A stretch of DNA of 64,000 nucleotides from the NCBI GenBank assembly GCA_032358165.1, contig JAALGY010000038.1, forward strand, positions 2,542,001 through 2,606,000, written 5' to 3'. A program made the translations under genes and the position numbers. This DNA comes from Diplosphaera chodatii. Lineage: Eukaryota > Chlorophyta > Trebouxiophyceae > Prasiolales > Stichococcaceae. Under the pieces are notes generated by a model. The model was not told where the DNA came from and did not search any database. It saw nothing but the letters and a program-made list of their open reading frames with translations. This document shows, one piece after another, positions 1-13,886 of this stretch. Numbering within the stretch: position 1 is the stretch's first letter; each line of letters opens with the position of its first letter.

Positions 1-1583
1 GCACACGGCACCGGCCATACGAGATGTGATGTTCCGACCTTGCTGCTGGCCTTGCTGCGCTGCTGAGAGAGTGAGGGAGTCGCCAGGACCCTCGTCGTGC
101 CACCACCGGAAGCGCACCCTCGCACGCTTGGGCATGCCCGCGCAACTCCACGTCAGGTGCGACAGCACGAAATGCAGCGTACACACATGCTGCAGGGGTG
201 CGGGCCCAGCATTTGCACATGACTGCATGTGGCACGGCACCACTGCTGTCTGCATACGGATGCCAAACCGACCAGCTTGACGTGATATGACAGACCGGTG
301 TGATCATAATACTCAGGACCTTCGCCCTCTACCTGCAGACTGCCGCACTGTTGTGCCATGACGCATGGCGGCAGTGATGTAGCGGCCATCTGCATGGATC
401 CCTTTGATGCGTTCTTGCCGGATGGCAACGCTGCGTCCTTACACACGTGGTGCAGCGTGCTTTCAGCTGCGCTGCTGCCTTACTCACTGGCTGACCCTTC
501 TTCTTGTGCTGCTGCACCAGCTAGGGTGGCTGGTACCGTTTAAGGAGTTTGACCTTCCTGCAGATCGAGATCGCAAATCATGCTCAGGTCGTTTGTTGAT
601 CATATGCACAGCATGAGCATTGCGAACAGGCTCTTCATCGTGCACACCATGTGGCATAACGACATCTGGCTGTTCGGCCAACTGCAGTGGCGGGAAGCAT
701 GTCGGATGACATAATCACCGTCGATGTGGTTTGCCTCCCAAGCTTCTGCGGTTGGCAGACGTCCGTCTGTGCAGCGCAAACGATCCTGAGGTCCGAATCA
801 GTACACACGCTGTCAGGACAAGGCGGAAGCTGCACGGACTGCGCCCCTCTGCATCAGGGCAAATATGCCGTTTGTCACAGTCATGAACTGCTCGTAAGCT
901 GCAGACCCAGCCTTTCTGGCGCCGTACCTAGCAGGCGCCTGCACACCGATCGAAGCACCTAGTGTGCTGCAACAGCGGCAGCGAAGAATGCTCTGAGCGG
1001 GTAAGGCGTTGCTCACTTCTTGCACAGTTTGGAGCACTGCTCGCCTAAGCGCAATGATGTCTGCGAGAGCCAGAGGCGCGGAAGCCTATCTGCAGTGACA
1101 CAAAATCATCAGGAACCAACGTGGTGCTTGCCCTGAGCGGCTCACGTATCCGAGAGCCTGCCCGAACTTCAGCACAGATTTCAGGGGCTCAATGTGACTT
1201 CCTGGGCTTTCGCGCCTGGAGATGCGCACCAAAACAGTCCGGTCGGCGCATGCAGGCGTGCTGGTTGTCCATCAGGGCGCGCGGCACTGGTGAAGAGGGT
1301 GGTTAGCCTCATCAGCGGGCGCAAGCCTCCACATGCACCAGTAGCGCCCTACCAGGAAAGCCTGGGTTCCCCGTTCACAGACGGTTCTGCATCAGAGCAA
1401 CACTCATCCTGGTCCTCAACGACGACGATGCTGGCATGTTAGGACGCGTCGTGCTGCCTGTGCAAAACCGCATGGTCGAGCTGACTTGCAGGTCTCGCGC
1501 CTCGGCAGCGTGTGGCACCTGCATCGCCCAGGAGGCAGCAGGGCACCGCGCGGTCCCCGTAGCCGCCCGCCGCTGCCGGCACC
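1..1583. other. No recognisable gene; 5' flank of the flippase gene
   Basis: All six frames were read. There are only short, low-complexity frames without family motifs and without a chain of phased splice sites. The last 100-200 bases before 1584 probably hold the promoter and 5' UTR of the flippase gene. No tRNA, rRNA or repeat array was seen. Confidence 0.5.
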
Positions 1584-4500
1584 ATGATGCGATGGATGCC
1601 CAAGGCGCCCAGGCTGAAGCTGCGCCGAGGCACGGCCGATCACAAGCGACGCCTCACCTCGCCGGTGAGAGACTCGGCCATGAAGCTCCTCGTATCAGCA
1701 TCACAGTGCTTGATGTCACCGGCACTTCCGGCTGCTGCAGAGGGCTGGCAGTTGCAGCTGGCGTAGCACATGTTGACTGTCAGAAGTGCTACGTTTCAGA
1801 GAGGCGCTTGTGCCATGGCAGCTGCAAGGCACAGGCTGCCGGCCCGACCCAGCACCACTGCAGCTGGCTCCAGCTGCTAACCTGCCAGCTGCAGTCCTCA
1901 CACTGCTGACTGTGCTTGCCCGCAGTCGGTGGAGCTGCAGCGGCTGGGCATCGAGAACATCCCGGGGCAGGACTCGGCGCGCGTGGTGCACCTGAACCCC
2001 CCCGAGGGCGCCGTGAAGCGCACCTTCGGCTCCAACGCTGTCCACACGGCAAAGTGCGCACCCGCACGCCAAGGGCGCGGTGTTTCCACGCCCTGCACTG
2101 CGTGGCTGCATGCATGCAATGGGTTTATGGCTTGTGATGTAATCACCCCGTGGCACGGTGTCGCCCCCCCTTGTGCAGGTACAATGTGGTGACCTTCGTC
2201 CCGCGCTTCCTGTTTGAGCAGTTCTCGCAGATCGCCTACTTCTACTTCCTCGTCCAGGTGTGGCATGCAGCCTTCCCGTAGGGCATCTGACTCCATGTTT
2301 TCACTGACGCGTCATGCAGCCTCTGCTTGTCGCAGGGGCACAGCCGGACATGCACTTGCAGCGCCCCCACAGCGTCTGCTACAGCAGCTGAGCGCCTGCA
2401 GCCTCACAGTTTGGCATGGTTCGCTGCCCGCCGGCAGACGTGTCTCTGTGCAACACCTGCAGGCGTGCCTGGTGTACTGGTCGGTGGTGTCGCCCTTCAA
2501 GCCCTTCGGCCCCACGCTGGCGCTGGTGTTCGTGCTGCTGGTGGGCGCGCTCAAGGCGATCGCTGAGGACAAGCGCCGCCACGTGGAGGACAACAAGCTC
2601 AACAACAGCACCGCGCACGTGCTGAATGAAGACGGTGAGTGATGCCCAAACTTCCTGACAAATTTTGGGCTCCTGAGCCCGTGCAGAGGATGTGCGCTGC
2701 ACATAACAGCTCGTGGCAATGCTCCTCTAAGGCGTCAGAATGCCAATCAGCCGGGAGAGTTAAGTGTATCTTCCAGATGCGTACAACCGTCAGTAGGCGC
2801 ATGATACGCCACATCTTGGGCGTTGATCCCCAGACCGTGTGGCATCCAGGGGTCATTTTTCTGGAAGAGTCTGTGTCCCTTGACCTGCAGGCAGCACGTC
2901 GGACATCAAGTGGTCCAACGTCAAGGTGGGACAGGTGCTGAAGGTGATGTCGGACGAGGATATCCCCGCAGACCTGCTGACGCTGTACTGCCGCCTGGAC
3001 GACAACGTGTGCTACATCAAGACCACCAACCTGGACGGTGAGCCGGGGTTCCCAAACCCTGAACCCCAGCACATGCGCAGCACAGCTGTTGTAGCGCCCG
3101 CCAGTGTCAACAGGAAAGACAAAGCCGCGGTTCTGGCAATGGCACTGGCTGGGGGATGCGTGCACGGCTGCTGCGGCCAGCCGCATTCGTTTTGGGGCAT
3201 GCAGCTGGAGTGGGTGTTCAGCAGCACGAGATTAGCACAGGCAGCAGCCTAGACCCTGCTGTACGGAAAGTAACTGCTGAAATATACGACACTCACATAC
3301 TCAACCCTGCTGCAGGTGAGAGCAACCTGAAGGTGCGGCGGCCGCTCAACATCAAGGGCCGCGTCCCCGAGTCGCCCGAGGCGGTCGCCGCCATGAGCGT
3401 GACCCTCGCCTGCGAGCCGCCCAACAACAATCTGCACTACTTCGTGGGCCGCGCCGTGGTGCAGGTAGGGGCTTCGAGTACATGCAGATGCAGCAGGCTC
3501 TCATGAGCAGTGCAACCACCTGACAAGGCTTCCCCAGATGCAGCACTTCCAGCTGCCGTGGTCAGCAAGCTCACGAGGCTCAGGCTTATAATATCAGGAT
3601 GCAGGCTGTCTGCCAAGAGGTTCAGCCTGATGCAGGCATTGCTGCGAGGAACCAGTCTCATCTGCATGGCAGGTTGGGTGCCTTGCATGTGCTACATGCC
3701 GGTGTACCTGACCACCTGGATGCAGTGACGACTGCATCATCCTCTGCAATGCAGGACGGCGTGCACCGTGAGACAGTGGCGGTGTCCATGAACGAGATCC
3801 TGTTGCGCGGCTGCACGCTGAAGAACAGCGGCTTCATCGTGGGGCTGGTCGTGTACACTGGCCCCGAGTCCCGCATCCAGATGAACGCTGCAGAGCCGCC
3901 GCGCAAGCAGGGTGAGACGCCTGGCGCTCCCAAGTGGACTGAGCGCACTTGCGAACTCCTCAATGCATTTCTCATGCCCGCCCGCAGCATCGTCATGGGT
4001 GCTCGAGCTGTGTGGCTGTGCATCAGATCGCCTCAAGTTGATGCTGCAAGCTGACCGCGTGCCTCCTGCTGCCGCGCAGGCAGCTACACGCGGTTCCTCA
4101 ACCTGCAGGTGCTCATCATCATCCTGCTGCAGCTGCTGCTGTGCGCCGCGTGCGCGGGCGCAGCCCTCGCCTGGCGCGAGGGCCCAGGTGGGGTTCAGAA
4201 CCCTACACTGCTATAGGTCCAATAGCATGGCTCACAATTTTCTGGCAGCAGTGCAGCGGCTGCAGTGTCAGCTGTTTGGCAAGTAACGGCATGGCGTGTG
4301 TGAGCCCTGACGCTGTGCAGCGCCCCATGCCTGGCGCTGCTGGTATCTGGGACGGCCGACCCCAAATATGGCTTGTCGCATGGCTGATGGCCAGATGCTG
4401 GGCTCCCGGATTACACTCGTCGTCCGAACGAAGTGCTGATTTGCTGTGCTATGCAGCTTTGCTCTGATGCGCTTCGATGGGTGGGGTTGGTGCATATGCT

Positions 4501-7500
4501 GCAGGGAAGGCGCGGTACTACCTGGCGCTGACGTTCAACAACCAGGGCAACTACAGCTCCAACGTGGCGTTCTTCTTCGTGAACATGATCACCTTCTGGC
4601 TGCTGTTCAGCTACCTGGTGCCCATCTCGCTGTTCGTCACCATCGAGGTCGTCAAGTTCATCCTGGTAGGCGCCATGCCACCCTTCCCATTGTCAAGTAT
4701 GCGTGCAGATCCTGGGCAGCGTGGTGCAGAGTATGTGGGGCTGTGGATCTCACTCAGTTCCACAAATGCATGCCATGAGCTCGTCCTTTGAATGCGTCAC
4801 TGGATCGACACAGCTGCTGCTGCCGGGATACCATGCCGTTTGCTGTTTGCTGCAGGGCAACTTCATCAACAACGACCCCCAGATGGTGCCGCCAGGGACT
4901 ACAGACTGGGGCAAGGTGCGGACACTCAGGGTTCAGGATTCCACGTGTTGCATTGCTGCTGCCAGCAAGTGCTGTCATCATGGTATAATCATGACATGCT
5001 CGTAAATCACTATATATCCGATTTACACATCAGCACCAAGTATCCAGTGATGGGCGTGAACGCAGGCCCGCAACACCAACATCATTGAGGATCTGGGGCG
5101 AGTCGCGTACGTCTTCTCCGACAAGACGGGCACGCTGACATCCAACGAGATGCGGCTGCGTGCAGTCTCCATCAAGGGCGTCCCCTACGGCAGCCTAGAC
5201 TTCAGGTGAACTGGTTCCTGTGTGACGAGCCTCCTTTGCAGGTTTTTAGATGTGACATCTGACCGGAAACATCACGGCATTGCTGCTCTTGATTTCTGGA
5301 CTCTTTGCTGCAGGCTGGAGGATTACGAGGGCACAGGGCGGGAGGCGCTCACAGCATTCGACGCGCGCCTCGACAAGGCGGCAGCGGTGCTGCGCCAGGC
5401 TGGGTAGGTCGAGCATATGTCACTCCCTCTCTCGTCTCTGCAAGGCGACTGTCTGGCAAGGCCACGAAGAAGCGCACGTCTTGAGCCGGCTGACTCAGTC
5501 TGAGAGTTCAAGTGGCAGTGGCAGCCAGCACTATGCACTGCTCAAAGTGTGTCAGCCCATTTGGGGGCGACTGTGTTGGCCTGATCAGTGTCATGTGGCC
5601 CAGGCTGCGCTTGAACGTCACACGTAATGTGGGCACACAGATGATGCACTGTCTGCACAGGTTCTGGGATGAGACGCTGCTGCGGGGTGGATCCTCGCAA
5701 AACCTGCTGGCGCTGGCCCGCACAGAGAGCAACACGCCGCCCGAGGTGGGATCGCACTCCCTGGGTGTGGCTGGCAGCAGATCAACGGCGTGTGACGTGC
5801 TAAGCATCCGCAAGCCATGGAAATATATATGGGGAAGTTAGCAGTATGTGAGGCTGCCCAAGCACCCGTCAGCGTTGCTATCCCACCCTGGCTGCAGTCG
5901 CTGGGCCTCCGCAGCCCGGGCGGCACGCCGCAGGGCATCAGCACGAAGGAGATCCTGCTGGGTGAGCCCTGCCGAAGCGCGTCTTGCCACACGAGTAGTT
6001 GACTTGACAGCTGCCTTTCTCGACTTGGTGTGCAGTGGCAAGGCTCTCAAGACGATGCAAAGTGCACCCACATGCCAGCCGTGCTGCCGCCAAGCAGTTT
6101 GGTGCCCTGTGCCCTGTGAGGCGGCAGGTGCCTGAGCCTTCACTGTGATCAACGCAGGCCACCACGTGCTGGACTTCTGGTCGGCCATCTGCATCTGTCA
6201 CAACCTCATCGTGGAGGGCGACGCCGCCGACGGCGCCTTCCGGTACCAGGGGCCATCCCCCGACGAGGTGCATTCTCCCTTCAGATTGTTCTGTGTTGAT
6301 CTCCAAGACACGCCTTGTGCCCTGCTCTGCCCATTGCCACAGTTTGCCTTGCGTGACTCCTGATAGCCTCCATATACACTCATTCATAGCAAGCCGCCTA
6401 GACACCCTGCTGCGCTGCGCTGCACTGATGGCCCAGCAGATACTGGTTAGCAGACCACACTGCTGGTGTTAGCGGGTTGTGGGCTGCAGGGCCTTGACCG
6501 TTATCACCCGCGCATCATAGCAGTTTCCTAAGCTTGCATTGATAGCATCATGAGCTATGAATACAGTGTGCTGTACTAATAAACAAGTCAGCACGCCTGG
6601 CACACAGCAGGTGCCATGGCCTGAGCCTCGATCCAGACCCCAGAATCGCAACCCCAAACCCGGGTGCAGGTGGCGCTGGTGGAGGGCGCCCGGCAGCTGG
6701 GCTTCGAGTTCCGCGGCCGCACCCGCTCCCACCTGACCGTCAGCTTCCAGGGCCGCGAGGTGGGGCCTCCGCACCTGTGATTGCAAGGATGAGATGCAGA
6801 GCGTTATGGCTGATAGCTGGTGTTTCGGCAGAGCAGCAGCATCTGCCGTTCGTACTCGAATCTGCCACTCAGTCAGCAGGAAGCAGCGCCTGCACAGTCG
6901 GCATGTTGACAACTTCGTTGCCCATGCTCATGGCACGCCGGAAAAGGTGTCTTCGGCTGCAAGCTTTTGAGGCATGCAGAGAGTGGCCCAAGCTCGCGTC
7001 CTGGAGACCACCTCCTTGGGCATGACATGCCGGCAGGGTAGTACCAGACTGTGAGTTGTGCACACGGGTACATTACGTGCACTTGTCCAGAACCAGCACG
7101 ATTGATGTGGCAGGTGACGCACGAAATCCTTGTGGAGCTGGAGTTCACCTCGGACCGGGCCCGCATGTCGGTTGTGGCGCGTGCCCCCGATGGCACCATC
7201 CGCCTGCTCACCAAGGGCTCTGATGCGGTGAGTTCACACAGAGTTCTTTGTGTCTTCAGTTCCCTTTTGATGAACACAAGTGGTTGAGCACCAGCACGGT
7301 CAAATGTCGTGGTGATGGATACCCAGAGCCTGACAATGTGGCGCTGGGCCGCAGGTGATGATGCCGCGGCTGCGGGCGGGCACTGACGCGGCGCTGCTGC
7401 AAGCCACGGAGGACAATCTGCACGCCTTCTCCGTCAAGGGCCTGCGCACGCTCATCGTCGGCTCCAAGGTGCGCTTCCCGCTTCCTGCCCCCTTCTTCCC

Positions 7501-10500
7501 GGCGCCGAAAAGTTTGTGGTCGCCACGCTGCTCAGCCCTGCTTTGATTCGGCACGTCAGCCCGTGCTTGTGCCAGGCACAGCAGGAGGCCATGGACCAGC
7601 ACCGCACCTGACCGTTGGACTTCAAGCATCGCAAACATGCTTGGCACCGGGATGCGTCAGAGCTTGTCTTCGGGAAGTTCCGAGTCAAAACTTTACCGCA
7701 TGCAGGTGCTGTCGGAGGACGTGTGGCAGCGGTGGCACGGCACGTACACGCAGGCGGCGTCATCGCTGGACGACCGCGAGTCCCGCATCGCCGCGGTCGC
7801 CGAGCAGCTGGAGACGGACCTGGAGCTACTGGGCGTCACCGCCATCGAAGACAAGCTGCAGGTGGGGTTCTGGGCTGGGAGTCTGTAGAAGCGCAGCACT
7901 GCAGAGCTGCGCCAGCACTGCCAGTGTGCAGGATCAGATTGAGAAGTCCGCCCTCGTGACTTGATGCAAGCATGCAAGCAGCATGCTGGAAGGGGCAGCG
8001 CAGCTGGGTGGAGGTGACTCTTGCTGTGCTTGCATCTGCTGCGGAGACCCGTCATCCCTGCAGAGGTCGCCAGGATGCGCTGTTCTCCGCCGGGTGAAAG
8101 CACTCATCGACTGCCAAGGTAGCAAGACCGAGTCCAGGACAGGTCCCTTTATATATCGTTCTGCAAGTCTTTCAATGCGATGTCGCCACATGCTCATGGC
8201 AGGAGGGCGTGCCAGAGGCGATCAGCACACTGATTGACGCCGGCATGCGGGTGTGGATGATCACCGGCGACAAGCAGGAGACCGCCATCAACATCGGCAT
8301 CTCGGCGGTGCGTCACACTGCGACCCCTGACCATGGCACATCTGGGTGTCGTGGTATGGCTGCAACATCAAGGCCTGCTGCACCGTGTCCGAAGCCACAG
8401 GCGTCCCTGCACAGTGTGACAGTCAGCTTTCATCGGACTGACCACGCCACTAGCCAATCTACAATTAGCAAACCTCATCATCACACCTGACCGCACTCGC
8501 TGCAGGGCCTCATCTCCGACGCCAGCCGCTGCCTGGTGTGCAACGCCGGCGACATCGACTCGGCGGCCAAGCGGCTGGGGGAGCTGCACGCGCGGCTGAT
8601 GCGGGAGCACGGGGCGGGGCCCTCGGCGCCGTCTACAGTCACGTCCACAGCGCCGTCCGTGGCGCCTTCCATTGCCGACAGCGCCGACAGCAAGTGCGCC
8701 TGTATCGTAGCTTGCTGTGTGCATTGCCATGCGCCCTTGCAGGGCATTAGATCGTGATAGCCGCTGTGCAATCAAGTGTGAACCGCCATTGTGTTGAGGC
8801 AGCCGTCATGTGTCCTTGCAGGCACGCCCAGAACGGCAAGTATGCCAGCAGCATCGACACGTCGCCGGAGTACCTGATGCCGACAGGCGGCCTGACGAGC
8901 AGCGTCGCCGGCGGCACGCGCAGCGGGAAGCACTACTCCTCGCGGCCCGAGCTTGTGGTTGACGGGCGGACCCTAGGTGCGATGGTGTTGATGGCTCTGC
9001 AGCCCTGTGTAGGTGTGCCCCCGCGCCCATGATATAGAACCAGGGAACAGCAGTTGTGGACGATTTCTGACAGGGTCTGTTCAGCTCGGTCGGACTGTGG
9101 CAGCATCAGGCCAGCAGGAAGGCCAACACGAGCCCAGCAGGCTGCCTCTGACGCCTGCAGCTGCATCCAAACGTTGGTTGTTACGGCGCAGGGTTCCTGT
9201 TCGGGACGCCGGCAGAGAAGCAGCTGGCGGCCGTGGCGGCGGGCTGCGCATCCGTCATCGTGTGCCGTGCCTCGCCCAGCCAAAAGGCGGCTGTCGTGCG
9301 CATGATGATGGAGTACGAGGTGACCTTGAACTTTGACCCTCGAAAGCTGACCCGTACTTATGCCTCTGCAGCCTGTGCACGGCAGCCATGTGTGCGCTTA
9401 GCAAATTGGAACCCCAGCCCCAACAGGGCTCATGCTTCCTGCATTGTGGGCTAGTGGCGTAGCTGGGCCGGACCAGCATTTGCAGTGGTGTCCACCTCCG
9501 GAAACCGCAGCAATCCCCTGCCACACAGGTGGACACATCCCAGGCTGGCAAGCGGGGCAAATTTGCGCAGTGGCTGGCGCGCTACAAGCGCCGGATGGAC
9601 ACCAAGATGCTGGCCATCGGCGATGGTGCGCACTAGGGTTTAGGGTTTTAACCCACCAGTTCCTGCCACCCGCAGAGCGTCCGCTCCTGCCACATGCCTG
9701 TACACACACCAGACATACTATGCGCTGCCTGCTGTACATCATATACAAGGTTTTAAATAGGCTGTTGGCAACAGCCCATGCCCCACATGTGGGTTGCAGC
9801 CCAAAACCCTGGGCAGGCAGCTGCTTTGCATCCTGCCAAACGTGAACCATCTTTGTGCAGGCGCCAACGATGTGGCGATGATCCAGACGGCGGACATCGG
9901 GGTGGGCGTGATGGGCAAGGAGGGGCGCCAGGCCGTCAACAACTCCGATTATGCGGTCGGCCAGTTCAGGTGGGGGCTCCAGGGTGGGGACTGCCGCGCT
10001 GGTTTGAGCTGGCCGCCATGCGTGCACATTTGCAGTGATGCACTCGCCGTTTTACATACCGCTCTGAATGGCATCTCAGTCCAGAGTCAGTCAGAGCCCC
10101 ATTATTTTCCAACCCAGCCTCTGTTTGAATGGTCAACTGACACTATAGTTGACAAACATATGAATGCGACTCCCCTAATGCCATCGCAGGTTCCTGGTGC
10201 GGCTGCTGCTGGTGCACGGCAGCCTGTCAGTGTACCGCCTGGCGCGCCTCATCAAGTACTCCTTCTACAAGAACATCACGCTCGCCTTTCTGCTGTTCAT
10301 GCTGCAGCCCTTCGGCGGCTGGTCGGGTGCGCATTCCAGTTGTTGCCGATCGTTGACGTGCAGCCCCTATGCCGCATGTGCCATACGCAGAAGTCAGTGT
10401 TGACTGCTGGCATGATTGCCATCCTGTGCCATCATGATTGTCATGGCGTGATCCAGCTGCATGGCTGTGACGATGACGACGGTGACGAACGTCGATGATG

Positions 10501-13096
10501 CTCGCTGCATTACAATATAACACCTGCACCCCAGCGTCAGAAGTACAGAGTGGCAGTGTTTGCTTCGGCTTGTGGCATTAATATGTGCTGTCTGCAACAT
10601 GCAGGCCAGGCGATGCTGGACGGCATCACAGCCTCCTTCATCAACGCATTCTTTGTGAGCCCCCCCCCCCCCCTGTTATTGTGACAGCCTTCTGTGCACA
10701 TACGCTTGCAATTGCCCGCCAGTCTTAGTGTCGCTGCTTCAGATCGCACTGTCATCAGTTGACAATGATATGTATAAAGGAGGCATTGTGGGAGTATACA
10801 TGCATTGCCCGCCATCACGTGAGCTCTGATATTGCAACCTGCTTATCATGCAGACCGCGTTCCCGATCGGCGTCTTCTCTGTTGTGGACCGCCCGTTCAG
10901 AGATCTGAAGACGTATATGCGCTTCCCGAAGGTGCCCTGTCCCTGCGCGTGCAACTGTGACCTTTTTCAAACAAACTTGCTGCTTGACACCACAGCCACC
11001 ACGGCAGCTCAGTATCACGCGTCGGTGCTCGCTTCCATCTCTAGTGCGATGGCTGTCTCACGTGCATGCTGCCCCCTGCGTCCACCCACACAGTTCTCAG
11101 CCACGTCAACCAAACGTGGCCACCCCCTCCGCAGCTGTACAACCTGAACAACCCGCTGCGGGCGCGCAGCTACTGGAAGACGGGCGTCATCATGGGCATT
11201 GTGCACGGCGTCACCATCTTCCTCATCGTGTACTACTCCGCGGTGAGGCTCCCAGCGCCGTCGGCTGCACATGCTGTGTGTGTTGTGTACCATCACGTTT
11301 CAGGGGGACATGGCGCGACCTCGACTCAGTCAGTGGACCAGTTGCAGCACCGCCGCTGCCTCAAACGGGTCCTCCACCTGACGTGCCGATGTGCATGCAT
11401 GTGGCTGGCAGGAGGGCTCTGCTGTCAGAGTCAACGTTCAAACTGAGTGTCGGTTCTTTTTGCTGCGCAGGTGGCGTCGGGCCGCGACAGCGTCACGGAC
11501 ATTTACTCCACGGGCAAGTCCATGTTCCTGGCCATGATCATGGTGGTGACGTGCGAGATCGGGCTGCTGGCGCGCTTCTGGACCACGCCCTTCGTCATCA
11601 TCTGCTTCCTGTCGTACGCCCTGGTGGGTTGTGTTTTAAGATGGTGTTTTCCTTTGGCCTCTCTACGACGCTGTGCATATGTTTGTTGGGCCACACCAAC
11701 TGGTGCCCCTGATTTTTCAAGACCCCTGAAGCACCAGATCTGATGTCTGCAGGTGTACCCCTTCATATTCCTGGTGCCGCTGATCGAGCGTGGCTTTGGG
11801 TCCTATGATGTGACGCTGCTCGGCGTGGTGCGTCCCCGAATGACCCTGATGTCGATGCCCTGCCATGCATACTGCAGGCAGCATTTGCTGATACTTGCGC
11901 AATGCAGCATTTGCTGACACTTGTGCAGTGCAGCAGTATGGCTGTCATACTGCAGCGCACGCTCCTTGCCCTCTTGCCCCCTTCACGGCATGGTTGAACC
12001 GTGTTGTTGGTTTGTTGCTGCAGGGCGTGACACTGATGGCGCAGCCGCTGTTCTGGCTGCAGCAGGTCGCAGTGCTGGGCCTGCTGTTCGGCACCCGGTA
12101 CGACCCGACCCCAATACTTGTGACAACCTCCCGCAGCCACCCGATGGCATGTGTGGCCTGCCTTTGACTGTGTGCATGTGGGGTACCCCTCCCTTGCACT
12201 CTTGTCAGTGCCCAGCATGCATCTCTGGCCTCCTTCTGGTCAAACTGCATGCTCAATCTCCACACAATTTTCTTAAGTGAACTGATGCCTGCTCTGCAGA
12301 TTCGTTGACCGCTCGCTACGCACGATGTTCTACCCCAACGACTATGTGGTGAGCACCTGGCACCCCCCGCGTGCGCACCACAGCCCTGCATTGCCAGCTC
12401 GCTTTCCTGCCGCGCTGCTGCACCCGATTCCATGCGTGATGACAGCAAAGCGCCTGTCGCTTTGGTGTTCTGGCTCACACGAGAGGCCCACTGGGCGCTC
12501 ATGCATGTGGTCCACCCTGCATGGCAATGCTGACACGGGAGCTGACCTCGCTGCTGGTGGTGCAGATCGTGGCGGAGGCGGAGAACCGCGCGCCGAGGGA
12601 CGCGGGGCTGGGGGAGAAGTCGGTGGCGCGGCTGGAGGCGTTGTCGGTGTCGCAGCCGCTGGACCACGGCAGCGGCCGCAGCGGCAGCGTCGTGCCCGCG
12701 CCGGCGTCGGAGAAGCAGCAGCAGGTGCGGGTTTGGGGGTTGGTCCTGATCCTTGAGCGAAGAGCGCTCTAATGCCACTAAACTCCGCCCAAGTGCAACA
12801 ATATTTTCTCAGCAGTAACCTTGCTTGCCGTAAACAATCCCTTGTGTTGATACGAGCATGCCACTGTGGTGGGCTAGGGTGCTGCCTTTTTGTTGGCGTC
12901 TCGGCTCGTGGCAGGGTTAGTCAATGCACGCAAGCACTGCCGAGCGCACCTCCTGACCCGGCCTGTGTATGCGCAGGCGCACCAGAACGGACAGCTGCAG
13001 CTGCAGCCGCAGGGGCAGAGGGGCGTGCGCATGGCGCCGCCGGGGGAGGCTGCTGCGCCGGTGCCACATGCGCCGGGCGCAGACGGCCGCGTGTGA
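1584..13096 (+). CDS. P4-type ATPase (phospholipid-transporting flippase)
   Basis: Flips aminophospholipids to the cytosolic leaflet of plasma, Golgi or endosomal membranes. The 35 exons join in phase to 1329 aa: 1584-1664, 1926-2053, 2179-2257, 2463-2634, 2891-3037, 3316-3464, 3755-3911, 4080-4187, 4505-4665, 4856-4915, 5066-5205, 5314-5403, 5661-5745, 5898-5961, 6158-6267, 6670-6759, 7114-7227, 7355-7468, 7706-7861, 8203-8307, 8506-8693, 8822-8976, 9192-9319, 9529-9625, 9861-9969, 10190-10326, 10605-10654, 10854-10931, 11135-11242, 11471-11623, 11753-11827, 12024-12097, 12300-12348, 12566-12724, 12977-13096. Visible motifs are the N-terminal RVVHLN and [12 protein letters not shown], the actuator LDGESNLK, the phosphorylation site DKTGT (Asp near residue 433), [25 protein letters not shown] and GDGANDV, followed by the C-terminal membrane helices. 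The start is ATG ATG in an ACC-ATG context. The tail is short, polar and Ser/Gln-rich. Length is within the family range. The family is certain; single splice edges could shift by a few bases. Plant homologues are called ALA, but no orthologue is assigned. Confidence 0.93.
9635..9649 (+). repeat. Interstitial TTTAGGG-type motif in flippase intron 24
   Basis: AGGGTTTAGGGTTTT lies ten bases after the exon 24 donor. It matches the plant/green-algal telomere unit TTTAGGG but holds only about two units. Confidence 0.6.
11878..11929. repeat. 26-base tandem duplication in flippase intron 31
   Basis: Two adjacent copies of GCAGCATTTGCTGAxACTTG plus six bases, differing at about three positions, follow the exon ending 11827. 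Confidence 0.8.
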
Positions 13097-13886
13097 AGCG
13101 GAATGGAACTGGGGCCAGCGACGCAGAACTGTGTTTGACTGGCTGCCCTGCCACCTGATGGCCAAGCAGGCACGGAGTATGGCCGTGCAAGGGCTGCGGA
13201 TGAAGTCGGCCGCGCTTACCAGGCAACGGGTGGTGCGAAGTGTTGCCTGACGCGTCCCACAGGCAGTCAATGACGGGGTTGGGGAGCCGACGACATGTCA
13301 CAAACGTACGTGAAGTGCTGTGCGTTTGTAAGCTCGACTTGTTTGGCGCAGAGTGGTTGTTAGAAAGTGTGTATTCTTCAGCGAGGACGAAGCGAGTGAG
13401 GGTAACAGGCAGGGTAACATCCAGTGACAACATCCCACTGCAGCCAGCAGCGGGTCCATCAGGGTTGTGAAGCATTGCCACTGAGGAGAGGGCAGCGCAA
13501 TGCGGGTTCCGCTGTGGCCAGTAGCACTGCACATACACGGTCCACATCTGCGTTACTGTTTTATTGCCTGCAACACGCAAAGCAGGCTGGGGTTTGCACG
13601 TGTGTGGGCTTGACTCACATACTTGCACATCGCAGCATGGCAAGTTGCAACCGACAGCTGCAGGATGTGTGATCACAGATGCATATTGAATGGCATCACG
13701 CATTAGCACGCACCTGTGCACGTCAGTCCTGCTGGATCTGGTGCTCTCAACGGTGCTCGAAACAGTGATGTGATCTGCTGCATGCGGCATAGTGTCCCAA
13801 TTAAATTGTCAGGCCTGCAGCCCAGTCAGTCGCAGTGAAGCAGTGATAGCTTCTGCAGCTCGCTAGCAGTGATACGCCGCGCCACA
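13097..13886. other. 3' UTR of flippase and 5' flank of NDC1
   Basis: No coding frame with splice logic is visible. It holds a TGTAA poly(A) motif at 13327-13331 and, towards 13800-13886, AT-richer sequence suited to the NDC1 promoter or 5' UTR. Confidence 0.5.
13327..13331 (+). terminator. Putative poly(A) signal TGTAA of the flippase gene
   Basis: TGTAA is the usual green-algal polyadenylation motif. This copy lies about 230 nt after the flippase stop, a plausible 3' UTR length. The motif is short, so chance occurrence is possible. Confidence 0.45.

Noticed and set aside
10662..10673. Poly-C tract in flippase intron 27
   Set aside because: Simple homopolymer at an intron start; could also be a sequencing length error. 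No function inferred.
12921..13790. 289-codon open frame on the minus strand
   Set aside because: Covers the last flippase exon and 3' UTR in antisense; no start context, motif or splice logic.
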